Assembly: GCA_021845835.1 (NCBI GenBank)
Contig: JAJZVE010000012.1
Span: 1 to 20,245, forward strand
DNA length: 20,245 bases
DNA from: Pseudomonadota bacterium
Lineage (GTDB): Bacteria > Pseudomonadota > Alphaproteobacteria > Acetobacterales > Acetobacteraceae
Direction: 5' to 3'
The stretch's first letter is position 1. Every line of letters starts with the position of its first letter. Of the stretch, positions 1 to 8,531 are shown in pieces. The notes beneath the pieces were generated by a model. The model ran no database searches. It worked only from the letters and a program-made list of their open reading frames with translations, and was not told the origin of the DNA. The position numbers and the translations under genes are program-made.

Positions 1-178
1 CGAACGCGGCCATGCGGGCCGCCCCGTGCTGGCGGATCGCCAGCGCCGCCGCGGCGGGGATCTGGCCCAGTTCGGCCATCGCCTCGGCGGCCAGCGCCTC
101 GATCTCGAACCAGATGCGGAAGCGGTTTTCCGGCGCCCAGATGGCGGCCATCGCCGGACGGGTGTAGCGGGGGACCAT
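1..178 (-). CDS. purB: Adenylosuccinate lyase, N-terminal part (cut by window edge)
   Basis: Read from 178 leftward, the frame gives an N-terminus beginning MVPRYTRPAMAAIW and continuing with ENRFRIWFEIEALAAEAMAELG. This is the characteristic start of bacterial adenylosuccinate lyase, a cytoplasmic enzyme of purine synthesis that splits SAICAR and adenylosuccinate with release of fumarate. Only 59 codons are present. The catalytic His and Ser and the fumarase-superfamily signature lie beyond the left edge, so activity cannot be judged. The ATG is placed by the family-typical MxPRY start. The gene diverges from the TerC-like gene across a gap of about 70 bp. Confidence 0.9.
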   Translation of the reverse strand, partial: MVPRYTRPAMAAIWAPENRFRIWFEIEALAAEAMAELGQIPAAAALAIRQHGAARMAAF

Positions 179-250
179 GCGCGCTCCAAATCTGCAGGCC
201 GCGCCATCTACGTCGCCGCGCCCGCCGGCCGCAACCCGAGGAGCCTTGCC

Positions 251-838
251 CTGCTGCTGAACGAACTCGCCGCCCTGCTGCAGGTGGTGCTGATCGACCT
301 GACGCTGGCCGGCGACAATGCGGTGGTGGTCGGGCTGGCGGTGACGGGGTTGCCGGCCCGGCAGCGGCGGCCCGCCATCCTGGTCGGCATCGGCGCCGCG
401 GCGGTGCTACGCATCGCGCTGGGCGCGGTGGCGCTGCGGCTGCTGGCGATCGTCGGACTGCTGCTGGCCGGCGGACTGCTGCTGCTGTGGGTCGCCTGGC
501 GCATGTATCGCGAGCTGCGCCGCCATGCCGCCGTGCAGGCCGCGCAGGCGCCGAAGACGGTGGCGGCGGCGATGCTGCAGATCGTGCTCGCCGATGTGTC
601 GATGAGCCTGGACAACGTGCTGGCGGTGGCCGGCGCCGCCGCCGGGCATCTGTGGGTGCTGGTGGTGGGACTGGCGCTGTCCGTGGTGTTGATGGGCGTC
701 GCCGCCGACGTCGTGGCGCGGCTGCTGGAGCGGGTGCGCTGGCTCGCCTGGATCGGGCTGCTGATCGTGCTCAGCGTCGCGCTGCGGCTGATCTGGGTCG
801 GCGCGCACCAGGTGGCCGGGCGGATGCTGGCGGGTTAG
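251..838 (+). CDS. TerC/YjbE-family integral membrane protein
   Basis: The frame encodes a very hydrophobic protein of about 195 residues with six or seven likely membrane segments. It carries both TerC-family signatures: LAGDNAVVVGLA near the N-terminus and DVSMSLDNVLAVAG in the second half, each with acidic and Asn residues inside a membrane helix. TerC/YjbE proteins are linked to metal-ion efflux or metal loading of secreted proteins; the substrate here is unknown. The frame is open upstream to position 26, but that part is antisense to purB and not protein-like. After 178 there is no in-frame ATG, GTG or TTG before GTG 284, which would cut into the first helix. CTG 251 lies seven bases after GAGGAG (238-243) and gives the expected short N-terminus, so I chose it. 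The stop overlaps the convergent radC stop. Confidence 0.72.
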   Translation: MLLNELAALLQVVLIDLTLAGDNAVVVGLAVTGLPARQRRPAILVGIGAAAVLRIALGAVALRLLAIVGLLLAGGLLLLWVAWRMYRELRRHAAVQAAQAPKTVAAAMLQIVLADVSMSLDNVLAVAGAAAGHLWVLVVGLALSVVLMGVAADVVARLLERVRWLAWIGLLIVLSVALRLIWVGAHQVAGRMLAG

Positions 839-1599
839 AGCAGCCCCTCGCGCCGGAAGCTAAGCCAGCGCCCGTTGCCGACGATGACGTGGTCATGCAG
901 CGCGACCGACAGCGGGCGTGCCGCGTCGCGGATCTCGCGCGTCATCGCCACGTCCTCGGCGGACGGCGTCGGATCGCCGCTCGGGTGGTTGTGGACCAGG
1001 ATCAGCGCGGTCGCGTGCAGTTCCAGCGCCCGCCTCACCACTTCGCGCGGATAGACTGGCGTGTGGTTGACGGTGCCGCGGCCCTGCGCCTCGTCGGCCA
1101 GCAGGCGGTTGCGCGTGTCGAGGAACAGCACGCGGAAATGCTCGATGCGCTCGCGTGCCAGGACGGCGTTCAGGTAGTCCATCAGCCGGTCCCAGTTGTT
1201 CAGCACCGGCCGCTGCATCACCTCGGCGCGCGCCAGCCGCAGCGCCGCCGCCTGCACCGCCTTCAGCGCCGCCGCCCCGCCCTCGCCCAGGCCCTCGGTC
1301 TGCAGCAGCTCCACCGCCGGGGCCGCGACCACGCCGGCGAAACTGCCGAAGCGGCCGATCAGGGCGCGCGCGATCGGCTTGGTGTCGCGGCGGGGAATGG
1401 CGAACAGCACCAGTTCCAGCAGCTCATGGTCGGCCAGCGACTCCGGTCCCGCGGTCAGGAAGCGCGCGCGCAGCCGCTCGCGGTGCCCCTCCGCCCCCGC
1501 CGTCGTCGCCGGGGCGGACGGCACGGCGTCGAGCAGCCCGAACTGTTCGGCCAGTCCCTGTCGTCGCTTTGCCATGCGCGCCCGAGCCTGCCATGCCAC
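835..1599 (-). CDS. radC: RadC family protein (JAMM/MPN+ domain)
   Basis: The 254-residue product has an N-terminal helix-hairpin-helix-like part (about residues 40-125) and a C-terminal RadC/JAB domain (about 130-254). The JAMM metal site is intact: HNHPSGDPTPSAED gives His203 and His205, then Ser213 and Asp216, with an upstream Glu near 150-153. Despite its name, RadC has no demonstrated repair role in most bacteria; the fold is that of a zinc metalloprotease/deubiquitinase, and substrates are unknown. An alternative start at residue 9 (1575, MAKRRQGLAEQF) looks more like typical N-termini. Neither start has a good Shine-Dalgarno sequence. It is the last gene of a leftward group (map, thioesterase, radC) and ends tail to tail with the TerC-like gene, sharing bases 835-838. 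Confidence 0.9.
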   Translation of the reverse strand: MAWQARARMAKRRQGLAEQFGLLDAVPSAPATTAGAEGHRERLRARFLTAGPESLADHELLELVLFAIPRRDTKPIARALIGRFGSFAGVVAAPAVELLQTEGLGEGGAAALKAVQAAALRLARAEVMQRPVLNNWDRLMDYLNAVLARERIEHFRVLFLDTRNRLLADEAQGRGTVNHTPVYPREVVRRALELHATALILVHNHPSGDPTPSAEDVAMTREIRDAARPLSVALHDHVIVGNGRWLSFRREGLL

Positions 1600-1618
1600 G
1601 GCCCGGCCGTGAAGCGGG

Positions 1619-2026
1619 CTATGCTGTGGCCACTGTGTACGGTGCCAGCGCCGCCCGCCAGGTCTCGGTGAGCGGCAGCGCGCGGCGCGATTCGGTATCG
1701 ATCACCGCCAGCACCGAGAGCGAGGTCGCGACCAGCGCATCGCCCTGCAGCAGCCGTTGCCCCAGGGTGAAGGACCTGGTGCCGATCCGCGTGACCTGCG
1801 TTTCGATGCGGATCTCGCCGGGCCAGTTCATCTCGCGCAGGAAATCCAGCTCCAGCCGCGCGATCACCACCGCCAGGCCCCGTTCCGGTGCGATCAGGCC
1901 GCAGCGCAGCGCCAGTTCCGCCCGCCCGGCCTCGCACATGACGGCATAGACGGCGTTGTTGACATGGCCGTTCGCGTCGGTGTCGCAGAAGCGGAGCACC
2001 TGCGAGGTGACATGGGGGGCCGGCAC
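1619..2026 (-). CDS. Hotdog-fold acyl-CoA thioesterase (4HBT/YbgC-like)
   Basis: The 135-residue protein carries the 4-hydroxybenzoyl-CoA thioesterase signature DTDANGHVNNAVYAVMCEAGR at about residues 15-35. The catalytic-type Asp is at 17 and the Glu at 32. Such enzymes hydrolyse acyl-CoA or acyl-ACP thioesters in the cytoplasm; the acyl specificity cannot be read from sequence. The first codon is GTG (2026-2024), seven bases after the map stop, which suggests translational coupling with map. No strong Shine-Dalgarno sequence is visible because that region is the end of map. It is followed by radC after a 19-bp gap. Confidence 0.85.
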   Translation of the reverse strand: MPAPHVTSQVLRFCDTDANGHVNNAVYAVMCEAGRAELALRCGLIAPERGLAVVIARLELDFLREMNWPGEIRIETQVTRIGTRSFTLGQRLLQGDALVATSLSVLAVIDTESRRALPLTETWRAALAPYTVATA

Positions 2027-2033
2027 CGGACGC

Positions 2034-2837
2034 TCAGGCGGGACAGGGAGGCTTGTCGAGACCGGCGGGGGAGTAGGTGAACACCTCCACGCCGTCCTCG
2101 GTGACGCCGACCATGTGCTCGAATTGAGCCGAGAGGCTGCGGTCGCGCGTCACCGCGGTCCAGCCGTCGTCCAGCACCTTCACCTCCGGCCGGCCGGCGT
2201 TCACCATCGGCTCGATGGTGAAGAACATGCCCGGCTTCAGCGCCGGCCCGTCGCCCGGCCGGCCGAAATGCAGCACGTTGGGGGCTTCGTGGAAGCGCCG
2301 GCCGATGCCGTGGCCGCAAAAGTCGCGCACCACGCTGAATCGGTTCGCCTCGACATAGGACTGGATGGCGTGCCCGACATCGCCGAGCGTGACGCCCGGC
2401 CGCACCGCGCGGATGCCGCGCAGCAGCGCCTCGTAGGTCACGTCGATCAGGTTGCGCGCCCGCGTCGATGGCGGGCCGGCGCAGAACATGCGGCTGGTGT
2501 CGCCGTGCCAGCCGTCCAGCACCACCGTCACGTCGATATTGAGCACGTCCCCCGGCTCCAGCCTGCGCTCGCCGGGGATGCCGTGGCAGACGACGTGGTT
2601 GATGGACGTGCAGATCGACTTCGGAAAGCCGCGGTAGTTGAGCGGCGCCGGCACCGCGCCGCGCGCGGTGATGAACTCGTGGCACAGCCGGTCGAGGACG
2701 GCGGTGCTGACGCCCGGCTGGACGTGCGGCGTGATCATGTCCAGGGTCTCGGCGGCGAGTTGGCCCGCGGCGCGCATGCCGGAAAAATCCTCCGGCCGGT
2801 GAATCGTGATCCGTCTCGCGTCGGCGCCGCCGTCCAT
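2034..2837 (-). CDS. map: Methionine aminopeptidase, type I
   Basis: The 267-residue enzyme removes the initiator methionine from nascent proteins in the cytoplasm. All signature residues are present: His85 in VCHGIP, the metal ligands Asp102 and Asp113 in NIDVTVVLDGWHGDTSRMF, His176 in CGHGIG, Glu209 in FTIEPMVNAG and Glu240 in SAQFEH. Spacing matches E. coli MetAP with an offset of five or six residues, so it is a full-length, probably active, type Ia enzyme without a zinc-finger extension. The ATG at 2837 has GGAG eight bases upstream. It leads the map-thioesterase-radC group. The 187 bp between it and the carboxypeptidase gene presumably hold its promoter; I could not assign convincing boxes there. 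Confidence 0.95.
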   Translation of the reverse strand: MDGGADARRITIHRPEDFSGMRAAGQLAAETLDMITPHVQPGVSTAVLDRLCHEFITARGAVPAPLNYRGFPKSICTSINHVVCHGIPGERRLEPGDVLNIDVTVVLDGWHGDTSRMFCAGPPSTRARNLIDVTYEALLRGIRAVRPGVTLGDVGHAIQSYVEANRFSVVRDFCGHGIGRRFHEAPNVLHFGRPGDGPALKPGMFFTIEPMVNAGRPEVKVLDDGWTAVTRDRSLSAQFEHMVGVTEDGVEVFTYSPAGLDKPPCPA

Positions 2838-3024
2838 TCAACCCGCTCCGTCCTGACGGCGAGGCCGGGGCTCCGAGCCGACAGCCAAGCCAATATGCGC
2901 CAACATGAGCAAGCACGCGGCGCGGCGCAAGGCCAAGTCGCGTCGCAACGCGAAACCACGTCGCCCACAATCAGCCATTTCCCCCCGAAGAACGCCGACG
3001 GATGTGCGTCCGCGGCGCGGCAGG

Positions 3025-4263
3025 TCAGCGGCTGGCGAGGTCCGCCGTCTCGCTGCGCTCCCGCGAGCAGGCGAGATGGTGCCGGGCCAGCGCCGCACAT
3101 CCGCTGCGCGCCTCGGCCTGGCTCAATCCCACCAGCACCGCGCGGTAGCGCGGATGGTGCCGCGTGCCGGCCGGCTCGATGCGGAGTTCGCCGCCATCGG
3201 CGACGCGGCGCACCACTGCCGCAGCGGCACGCGCGGCGGCCTCGCTTGTGAACAGGCCGGTCTGCAGCGTCCACAGCCGGCCGGGCTGCTCACGCAGCGT
3301 CGCCGGCGTGACGGGGGCTTCCAGCGTCGCCGCCTGGGCGCTGGCCAGCAGCCCGCCGCCGTTATGGCTGGCCCACTCGTGGCGGCTGCCCGTCGGGACG
3401 TTCATCTGCCCGAAGCCCTGGTCGAGCAGCGCCGCCATGTGCAGGTCGCGCTCGCCGGGCCGGGCCGCGCCCATGACCACGCCGATCAGCCGCACCTGGC
3501 CGCGCACGGCCGAGGAGACAAGGTTGAAGCCGGACGCCTCGGTATAGCCGGTCTTGAGGCCGTCGGCGCCCGGATAGCGCTGCAGCAGATGGTCGTGATT
3601 GAGGATGGGGTGGCCGTGGAACACGAAGGACGGCGTGCTGAAATAGTGGTACTCGCTGGGGAAGTCCTGCACCAGGTGGCGCGCCAGAAGGGCGAGGTCG
3701 CGCGCCGTCGTCACCTGCCCCGGATCCGGCAGGCCGGAGGCGTTGCGGAAAGTGGTGCGGCTCATGCCCAGCGCGCGGGCGCGCAGCGTCATCATCTGCG
3801 CGAACCGCGCCTCGTCGCCGCCCAGCAGCTCGCCCAGCGCCGCCGCGGCGTCGTTGGCCGACTTGGTGACCAGGCCAAGGATCGCCTGTTCCAGCGTCAG
3901 GCGCGTCGCCGGCGTCAGCCCGAGCCTGGACGGCGCCATCGATGCCGCATGCGCCGAGACCGGCACCGGCGCGTCGAGGGACAGCCGCCGGTCGCGCAGC
4001 GCCTCGAACACCATGTAGAGCGTCATCATCTTGGTCAGGCTGGCCGGATAGCGCGGCTCGTCCGGACTGACGGCGCTCAGCACGTTGCCGGTGGCCGCGT
4101 CGATGACGATCGAACTGTAGCGGTCCGAGCCGATCTGCGCCCGCGCCGCGCCGCCGGATGCGACCACCAGTGCGAGGAGGATCGCGCCAAACGCAGCGCT
4201 GCGCGCCGCGGCATGCATAATCCGCATCACGCCTGCGCGAATGCGACCGCGCAACGCTTCCAT
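3025..4263 (-). CDS. D-alanyl-D-alanine carboxypeptidase (peptidase S11) with C-terminal SPOR domain
   Basis: This 412-residue penicillin-binding protein has the three active-site motifs of the S11 family: SLTK at 75-78, SAN at 135-137 and KTG at 237-239. It should trim the terminal D-Ala from peptidoglycan pentapeptides in the periplasm. A signal peptide (hydrophobic core about 22-36, likely cleavage after ARA at 40-42) explains export. Residues of about 325-400 (WTLQTGLFTSEAAARAA onward) look like a SPOR domain, which binds denuded septal glycan and would direct the enzyme to the division site. This replaces the membrane-anchoring tail of DacA-type enzymes. The ATG at 4263 is favoured because GGAAGG lies seven bases upstream; later Met codons at 4227 and 4218 are alternatives. 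It diverges from the phasin gene. Confidence 0.92.
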   Translation of the reverse strand: MEALRGRIRAGVMRIMHAAARSAAFGAILLALVVASGGAARAQIGSDRYSSIVIDAATGNVLSAVSPDEPRYPASLTKMMTLYMVFEALRDRRLSLDAPVPVSAHAASMAPSRLGLTPATRLTLEQAILGLVTKSANDAAAALGELLGGDEARFAQMMTLRARALGMSRTTFRNASGLPDPGQVTTARDLALLARHLVQDFPSEYHYFSTPSFVFHGHPILNHDHLLQRYPGADGLKTGYTEASGFNLVSSAVRGQVRLIGVVMGAARPGERDLHMAALLDQGFGQMNVPTGSRHEWASHNGGGLLASAQAATLEAPVTPATLREQPGRLWTLQTGLFTSEAAARAAAAVVRRVADGGELRIEPAGTRHHPRYRAVLVGLSQAEARSGCAALARHHLACSRERSETADLASR

Positions 4264-4457
4264 CGGCGAACCTTCCCGCGAACTGTCGTGCTGCTTCTTA
4301 CCCGGTCACGCGCGTGTCTGTCCAGCGCCGTACGGGGGGAAACCAGCCGACGTGAATGGGTTACCGGCTGAAGCTGCACCATGAATCTATTAACAACACG
4401 CAGCGAATTGCCGGCGCGTCGAATGCTTCTGTTTTGTTGCAGCGCACAAAATCGCGC

Positions 4458-4486
4458 TTGACCCTCGGAGATGTCGTACCTAGATT
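4458..4486 (+). promoter_or_regulatory. Sigma70-type promoter of the phasin gene
   Basis: TTGACC (4458-4463) and TAGATT (4481-4486) are separated by exactly 17 bp, matching the housekeeping consensus at 5 and 4 of 6 positions. Transcription would start near 4493, leaving a leader of about 100 nt. TGC-rich sequence (TTGCAGCGCA at 4437-4446 and TGCAGTGCAGCATGC at 4494-4508) flanks the promoter on both sides. This is where a PhaR-type repressor of polyhydroxyalkanoate granule genes could bind. PhaR binding to TGC-rich DNA is known from Paracoccus; its use here is inference. Confidence 0.55.
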
Positions 4487-4579
4487 GGCATTGTGCAGTG
4501 CAGCATGCGCGCGCAGCAAGCGGCGGCGGCAGATGCGGATGGTACGTGTCGCCCGACCCGAACGGGCGGCGCAACCAAG

Positions 4580-4591
4580 AAGGAGGTGATC
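4580..4591 (+). promoter_or_regulatory. Ideal Shine-Dalgarno sequence of the phasin gene
   Basis: AAGGAGGTGATC is a 12-base match to the complement of the 16S rRNA 3' end, far longer than at any other gene here. The GGAGG core sits seven bases before ATG 4594 and decides the start against the longer open frame from 4471. It fits a very abundant protein. Confidence 0.9.
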
Positions 4592-4593
4592 TG

Positions 4594-5121
4594 ATGGCCC
4601 GAAAGTTCGGCGAGATGCCGGTGCCGGAGACCCCGGTCGAGGCAGCCTCGGAAGCGACGGCACCGGTGGTGCCGACTGCGCTGCCGGCACCGCAGACAGC
4701 GGCGGCGACACCAACGGCAGCGGCGCAATTCGACAAGGCAACCACGGAGGCAACAGCGAACATGGAGAAGGCGATGAAGACGGCAGAAGAGTTGGTCACG
4801 TTCGGCCAGGGCAACCTGGAGGCGCTGGTGAAGTCGAGCCAGATCTGGGCCGCCGGGGTGCAGGACCTGGGCAAGCAGGTCGCGGCCAGCGCACAGGCGC
4901 AGGTGGACCAGACGATGGCCACGCTGAAGGCGCTCGCCAGTGTGAAGTCGCTCAAGGACGTGCTGGAACTGCAGTCCACGCTCGCCCGCTCCTCGGTCGA
5001 GAAGGCGGTCGCCGAGACCGGCAAGCTCACCGATGCCTCGCTGAAGCTCGCCGAGCAGACGCTCGCGCCGATCACGGCGCGCATGTCGCTGGCCGCCGAG
5101 CGGTTCGTCCGCCCCGTCTGA
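4594..5121 (+). CDS. Phasin family protein (polyhydroxyalkanoate granule-associated)
   Basis: The 175-residue protein has an Ala/Pro/Thr-rich N-terminal segment (about 10-47). An amphipathic, Ala-rich helical region then follows to the end, including FDKATTEATANMEKAMKTAEE, FGQGNLEALVKSSQ and ELQSTLARSSVEKAV. This is the Phasin_2 pattern (compare FGQGNLEA and the C-terminal APITAR). Phasins coat polyhydroxybutyrate granules and control their size and number; some Phasin_2 proteins have other or unknown roles. No Cys or membrane segment is present. Strong promoter and ribosome-binding signals and a strong terminator indicate a single-gene, highly expressed unit. Neighbours clpS and clpA are not functionally linked in an obvious way. 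Confidence 0.88.
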   Translation: MARKFGEMPVPETPVEAASEATAPVVPTALPAPQTAAATPTAAAQFDKATTEATANMEKAMKTAEELVTFGQGNLEALVKSSQIWAAGVQDLGKQVAASAQAQVDQTMATLKALASVKSLKDVLELQSTLARSSVEKAVAETGKLTDASLKLAEQTLAPITARMSLAAERFVRPV

Positions 5122-5152
5122 GCGGCCTCCCCTCTGCAACACGACCGACTGA

Positions 5153-5192
5153 TCCGCCGGCCCCGGCATCCCGGGGCCGGCGGACGTCGTTT
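5153..5192 (+). terminator. Rho-independent-like terminator after the phasin gene
   Basis: A perfect 14-bp GC-rich inverted repeat pairs 5153-5166 with 5171-5184 around a 4-nt loop (CATC). It begins 31 bp after the phasin stop. The following tract (GTCGTTTATG) is only weakly T-rich, so termination may be partial, but the stem is very stable. Confidence 0.75.
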
Positions 5193-5416
5193 ATGGGCTT
5201 GCGGGCGGCGCCGGACGGCCCAAGCTGAGAGGCGGGAGCGCCGGGGGGGACGGCAACGCACTCGGCTTGCCGCGGCACCGGCGGCTTTATTGCGTGCGAT
5301 GCCCTTTTCCCCGTGCCCTGGTTTTCGATATCCTCCCCGACGGGCTGCTCCGCCGCCGACGCGGCGGGATGGCCGGGACGAGGGAGCGGCGCGGGCATAG
5401 GCGAGCGGACGCAGCG

Positions 5417-5761
5417 ATGAGCGACGACAAGCGCAAGGACGACGGGCGCGGCGACGGCGGGGAAGGCCCCAACACCGGGGTTGTGGTCAAGACACGACCG
5501 AAGACCCGCAAGCCGGCGATGTACAAGGTCCTGATGCTGAACGACGACTACACGCCGATGGAGTTCGTCGTGCATGTGCTTGAACGCTTCTTCCAGAAGT
5601 CCCGCGAGGAAGCCACGCGCATCATGCTGCACGTACATCGTCGCGGCGTCGGCGTCTGCGGCGTGTTCACCTACGAGGTCGCCGAGACCAAGGTCACGCA
5701 GGTGATGGACCTCGCGCGGCAGAACCAGCACCCGCTGCAGTGTACGATCGAAAAGGAATGA
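5417..5761 (+). CDS. clpS: ATP-dependent Clp protease adaptor ClpS
   Basis: The 114-residue protein is a typical alphaproteobacterial ClpS. A flexible, charged N-terminal tail (residues 1-30) precedes the folded core with [19 protein letters not shown] (about 40-58). In this motif the Asp pair binds the alpha-amino group of N-degrons. [21 protein letters not shown] follows and supplies the conserved pocket His. ClpS hands proteins with N-terminal Leu, Phe, Tyr or Trp to ClpA for degradation by ClpAP. ATG 5417 is chosen because the core and tail then have the usual length; the open frame extends upstream without family similarity. The Shine-Dalgarno sequence is weak. clpA follows 307 bp downstream, the usual partner and order. 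Confidence 0.95.
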   Translation: MSDDKRKDDGRGDGGEGPNTGVVVKTRPKTRKPAMYKVLMLNDDYTPMEFVVHVLERFFQKSREEATRIMLHVHRRGVGVCGVFTYEVAETKVTQVMDLARQNQHPLQCTIEKE

Positions 5762-5784
5762 GCCGGCGAAAAAGAATGAGCCGG
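5749..5784 (+). repeat. 18-bp tandem duplication spanning the clpS stop codon
   Basis: CGAAAAGGAATGAGCCGG (5749-5766) is followed directly by CGAAAAAGAATGAGCCGG (5767-5784), 17 of 18 bases identical. The unit contains the clpS stop TGA. Because 18 is a multiple of three, the second TGA (5777-5779) is in frame behind the first, so read-through would add only Ala-Gly-Glu-Lys-Glu. Confidence 0.9.
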
Positions 5785-6068
5785 GCGCGCGGTCACGCCG
5801 GCGGATGGTCCAAGACTTGCGTGGCGGACCGTGCCAGCCCCCCCGGATGCCGGGGATGTGCGCCACCTCTCCGATTGTTAAGTCAACGGACGATAAAAAT
5901 ACTGGTGCTCCCGGTCCACTCTTGGGAAAGAATACCGGCATATCGTGATCGGGCCGGGCAGATCCGACGCACCGGATCGGGCGTAGCCTTCTGGGGCGGG
6001 TCCGCCGCCCGGCACAGTCTGCCGAAACTGCGGACGGGCTGACCTGAACGTAAGGAGCGTCGCATCAC
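5762..6068 (+). promoter_or_regulatory. clpS-clpA intergenic region with possible clpA promoter
   Basis: The 307 bp contain no gene. After the 18-bp duplication there is a small hairpin (CCCCGG-ATG-CCGGGG, near 5840-5857) without a T-tract. A less GC-rich stretch at 5874-5945 follows. Within it, TTGTTA (5875-5880) and AATACT (5898-5903) are 17 bp apart, each 4 of 6 to consensus, and may form a clpA promoter, leaving a long leader. TAAGGAG (6051-6057) is the clpA ribosome-binding site, eleven bases before ATG. The promoter call is tentative. Confidence 0.35.
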
Positions 6069-8399
<2,331 letters not shown>

Positions 8400-8432
8400 C
8401 CGCGGCCATTAATTCAATCCGGTTGCGTTAAT

Positions 8433-8470
8433 GCCCGCTCTCCCGGCCGCCGGGAGCGCGGGCTTGTTCT
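8433..8470 (+). terminator. Terminator after clpA
   Basis: A 14-bp inverted repeat with one mismatch (8433-8446 against 8450-8463, 3-nt loop) is followed by TTGTTCT. A second, shorter hairpin (TGCCG at 8470-8474 with CGGCA at 8481-8485) lies directly downstream, followed by a five-T run at 8491-8495. Together they should insulate clpA from the sugar operon. Confidence 0.75.
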
Positions 8471-8481
8471 GCCGGCTTGTC

Positions 8482-8498
8482 GGCAAATCGTTTTTGCC
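8482..8498 (+). promoter_or_regulatory. Candidate operator of the LacI-type regulator
   Basis: GGCAAATCGTTTTTGCC is a 6-bp inverted repeat (GGCAAA/TTTGCC) with a 5-bp centre containing CG. It lies 34 bp before the first codon of the operon that encodes a LacI-family protein. TTGTCG (8477-8482) just upstream could be a -35 element. LacI-family operators are usually palindromes around a central CG; this one is slightly off-centre, so the call is tentative. The left half also takes part in a hairpin behind clpA. Confidence 0.4.
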
Positions 8499-8531
8499 AT
8501 AGCGTCCTGACCAACGAGGTGGGAGGGAACG

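Larger units (their letters stand above)
4264..4593. other. Divergent intergenic region between carboxypeptidase and phasin genes
   Basis: These 330 bp hold no convincing gene. The stretch around 4376-4500 is clearly less GC-rich than the surrounding DNA and includes ATGAATCTATTAACAACACG. The rightward promoter, a TGC-rich stretch and the ribosome-binding site of the phasin gene lie here. A leftward promoter for the carboxypeptidase must also be here, but I found no leftward -35/-10 pair good enough to list. Confidence 0.7.

Noticed and set aside
46..178. Rightward extension of the TerC-like frame to position 26
   Set aside because: This part is antisense to the recognisable purB N-terminus and contains no membrane segment or family sequence.
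2905..4371. A 488-codon open frame on the + strand antisense to the carboxypeptidase gene
   Set aside because: Its product is Arg/Gln/His-rich without recognisable motifs, whereas the opposite strand encodes all three penicillin-binding-protein active-site motifs.
5266..5291. CTTG followed by CTTTATT upstream of clpS, resembling a heat-shock (sigma32) promoter
   Set aside because: The spacing and -10 match are poor for either heat-shock or sigma70 promoters, so I could not support it.
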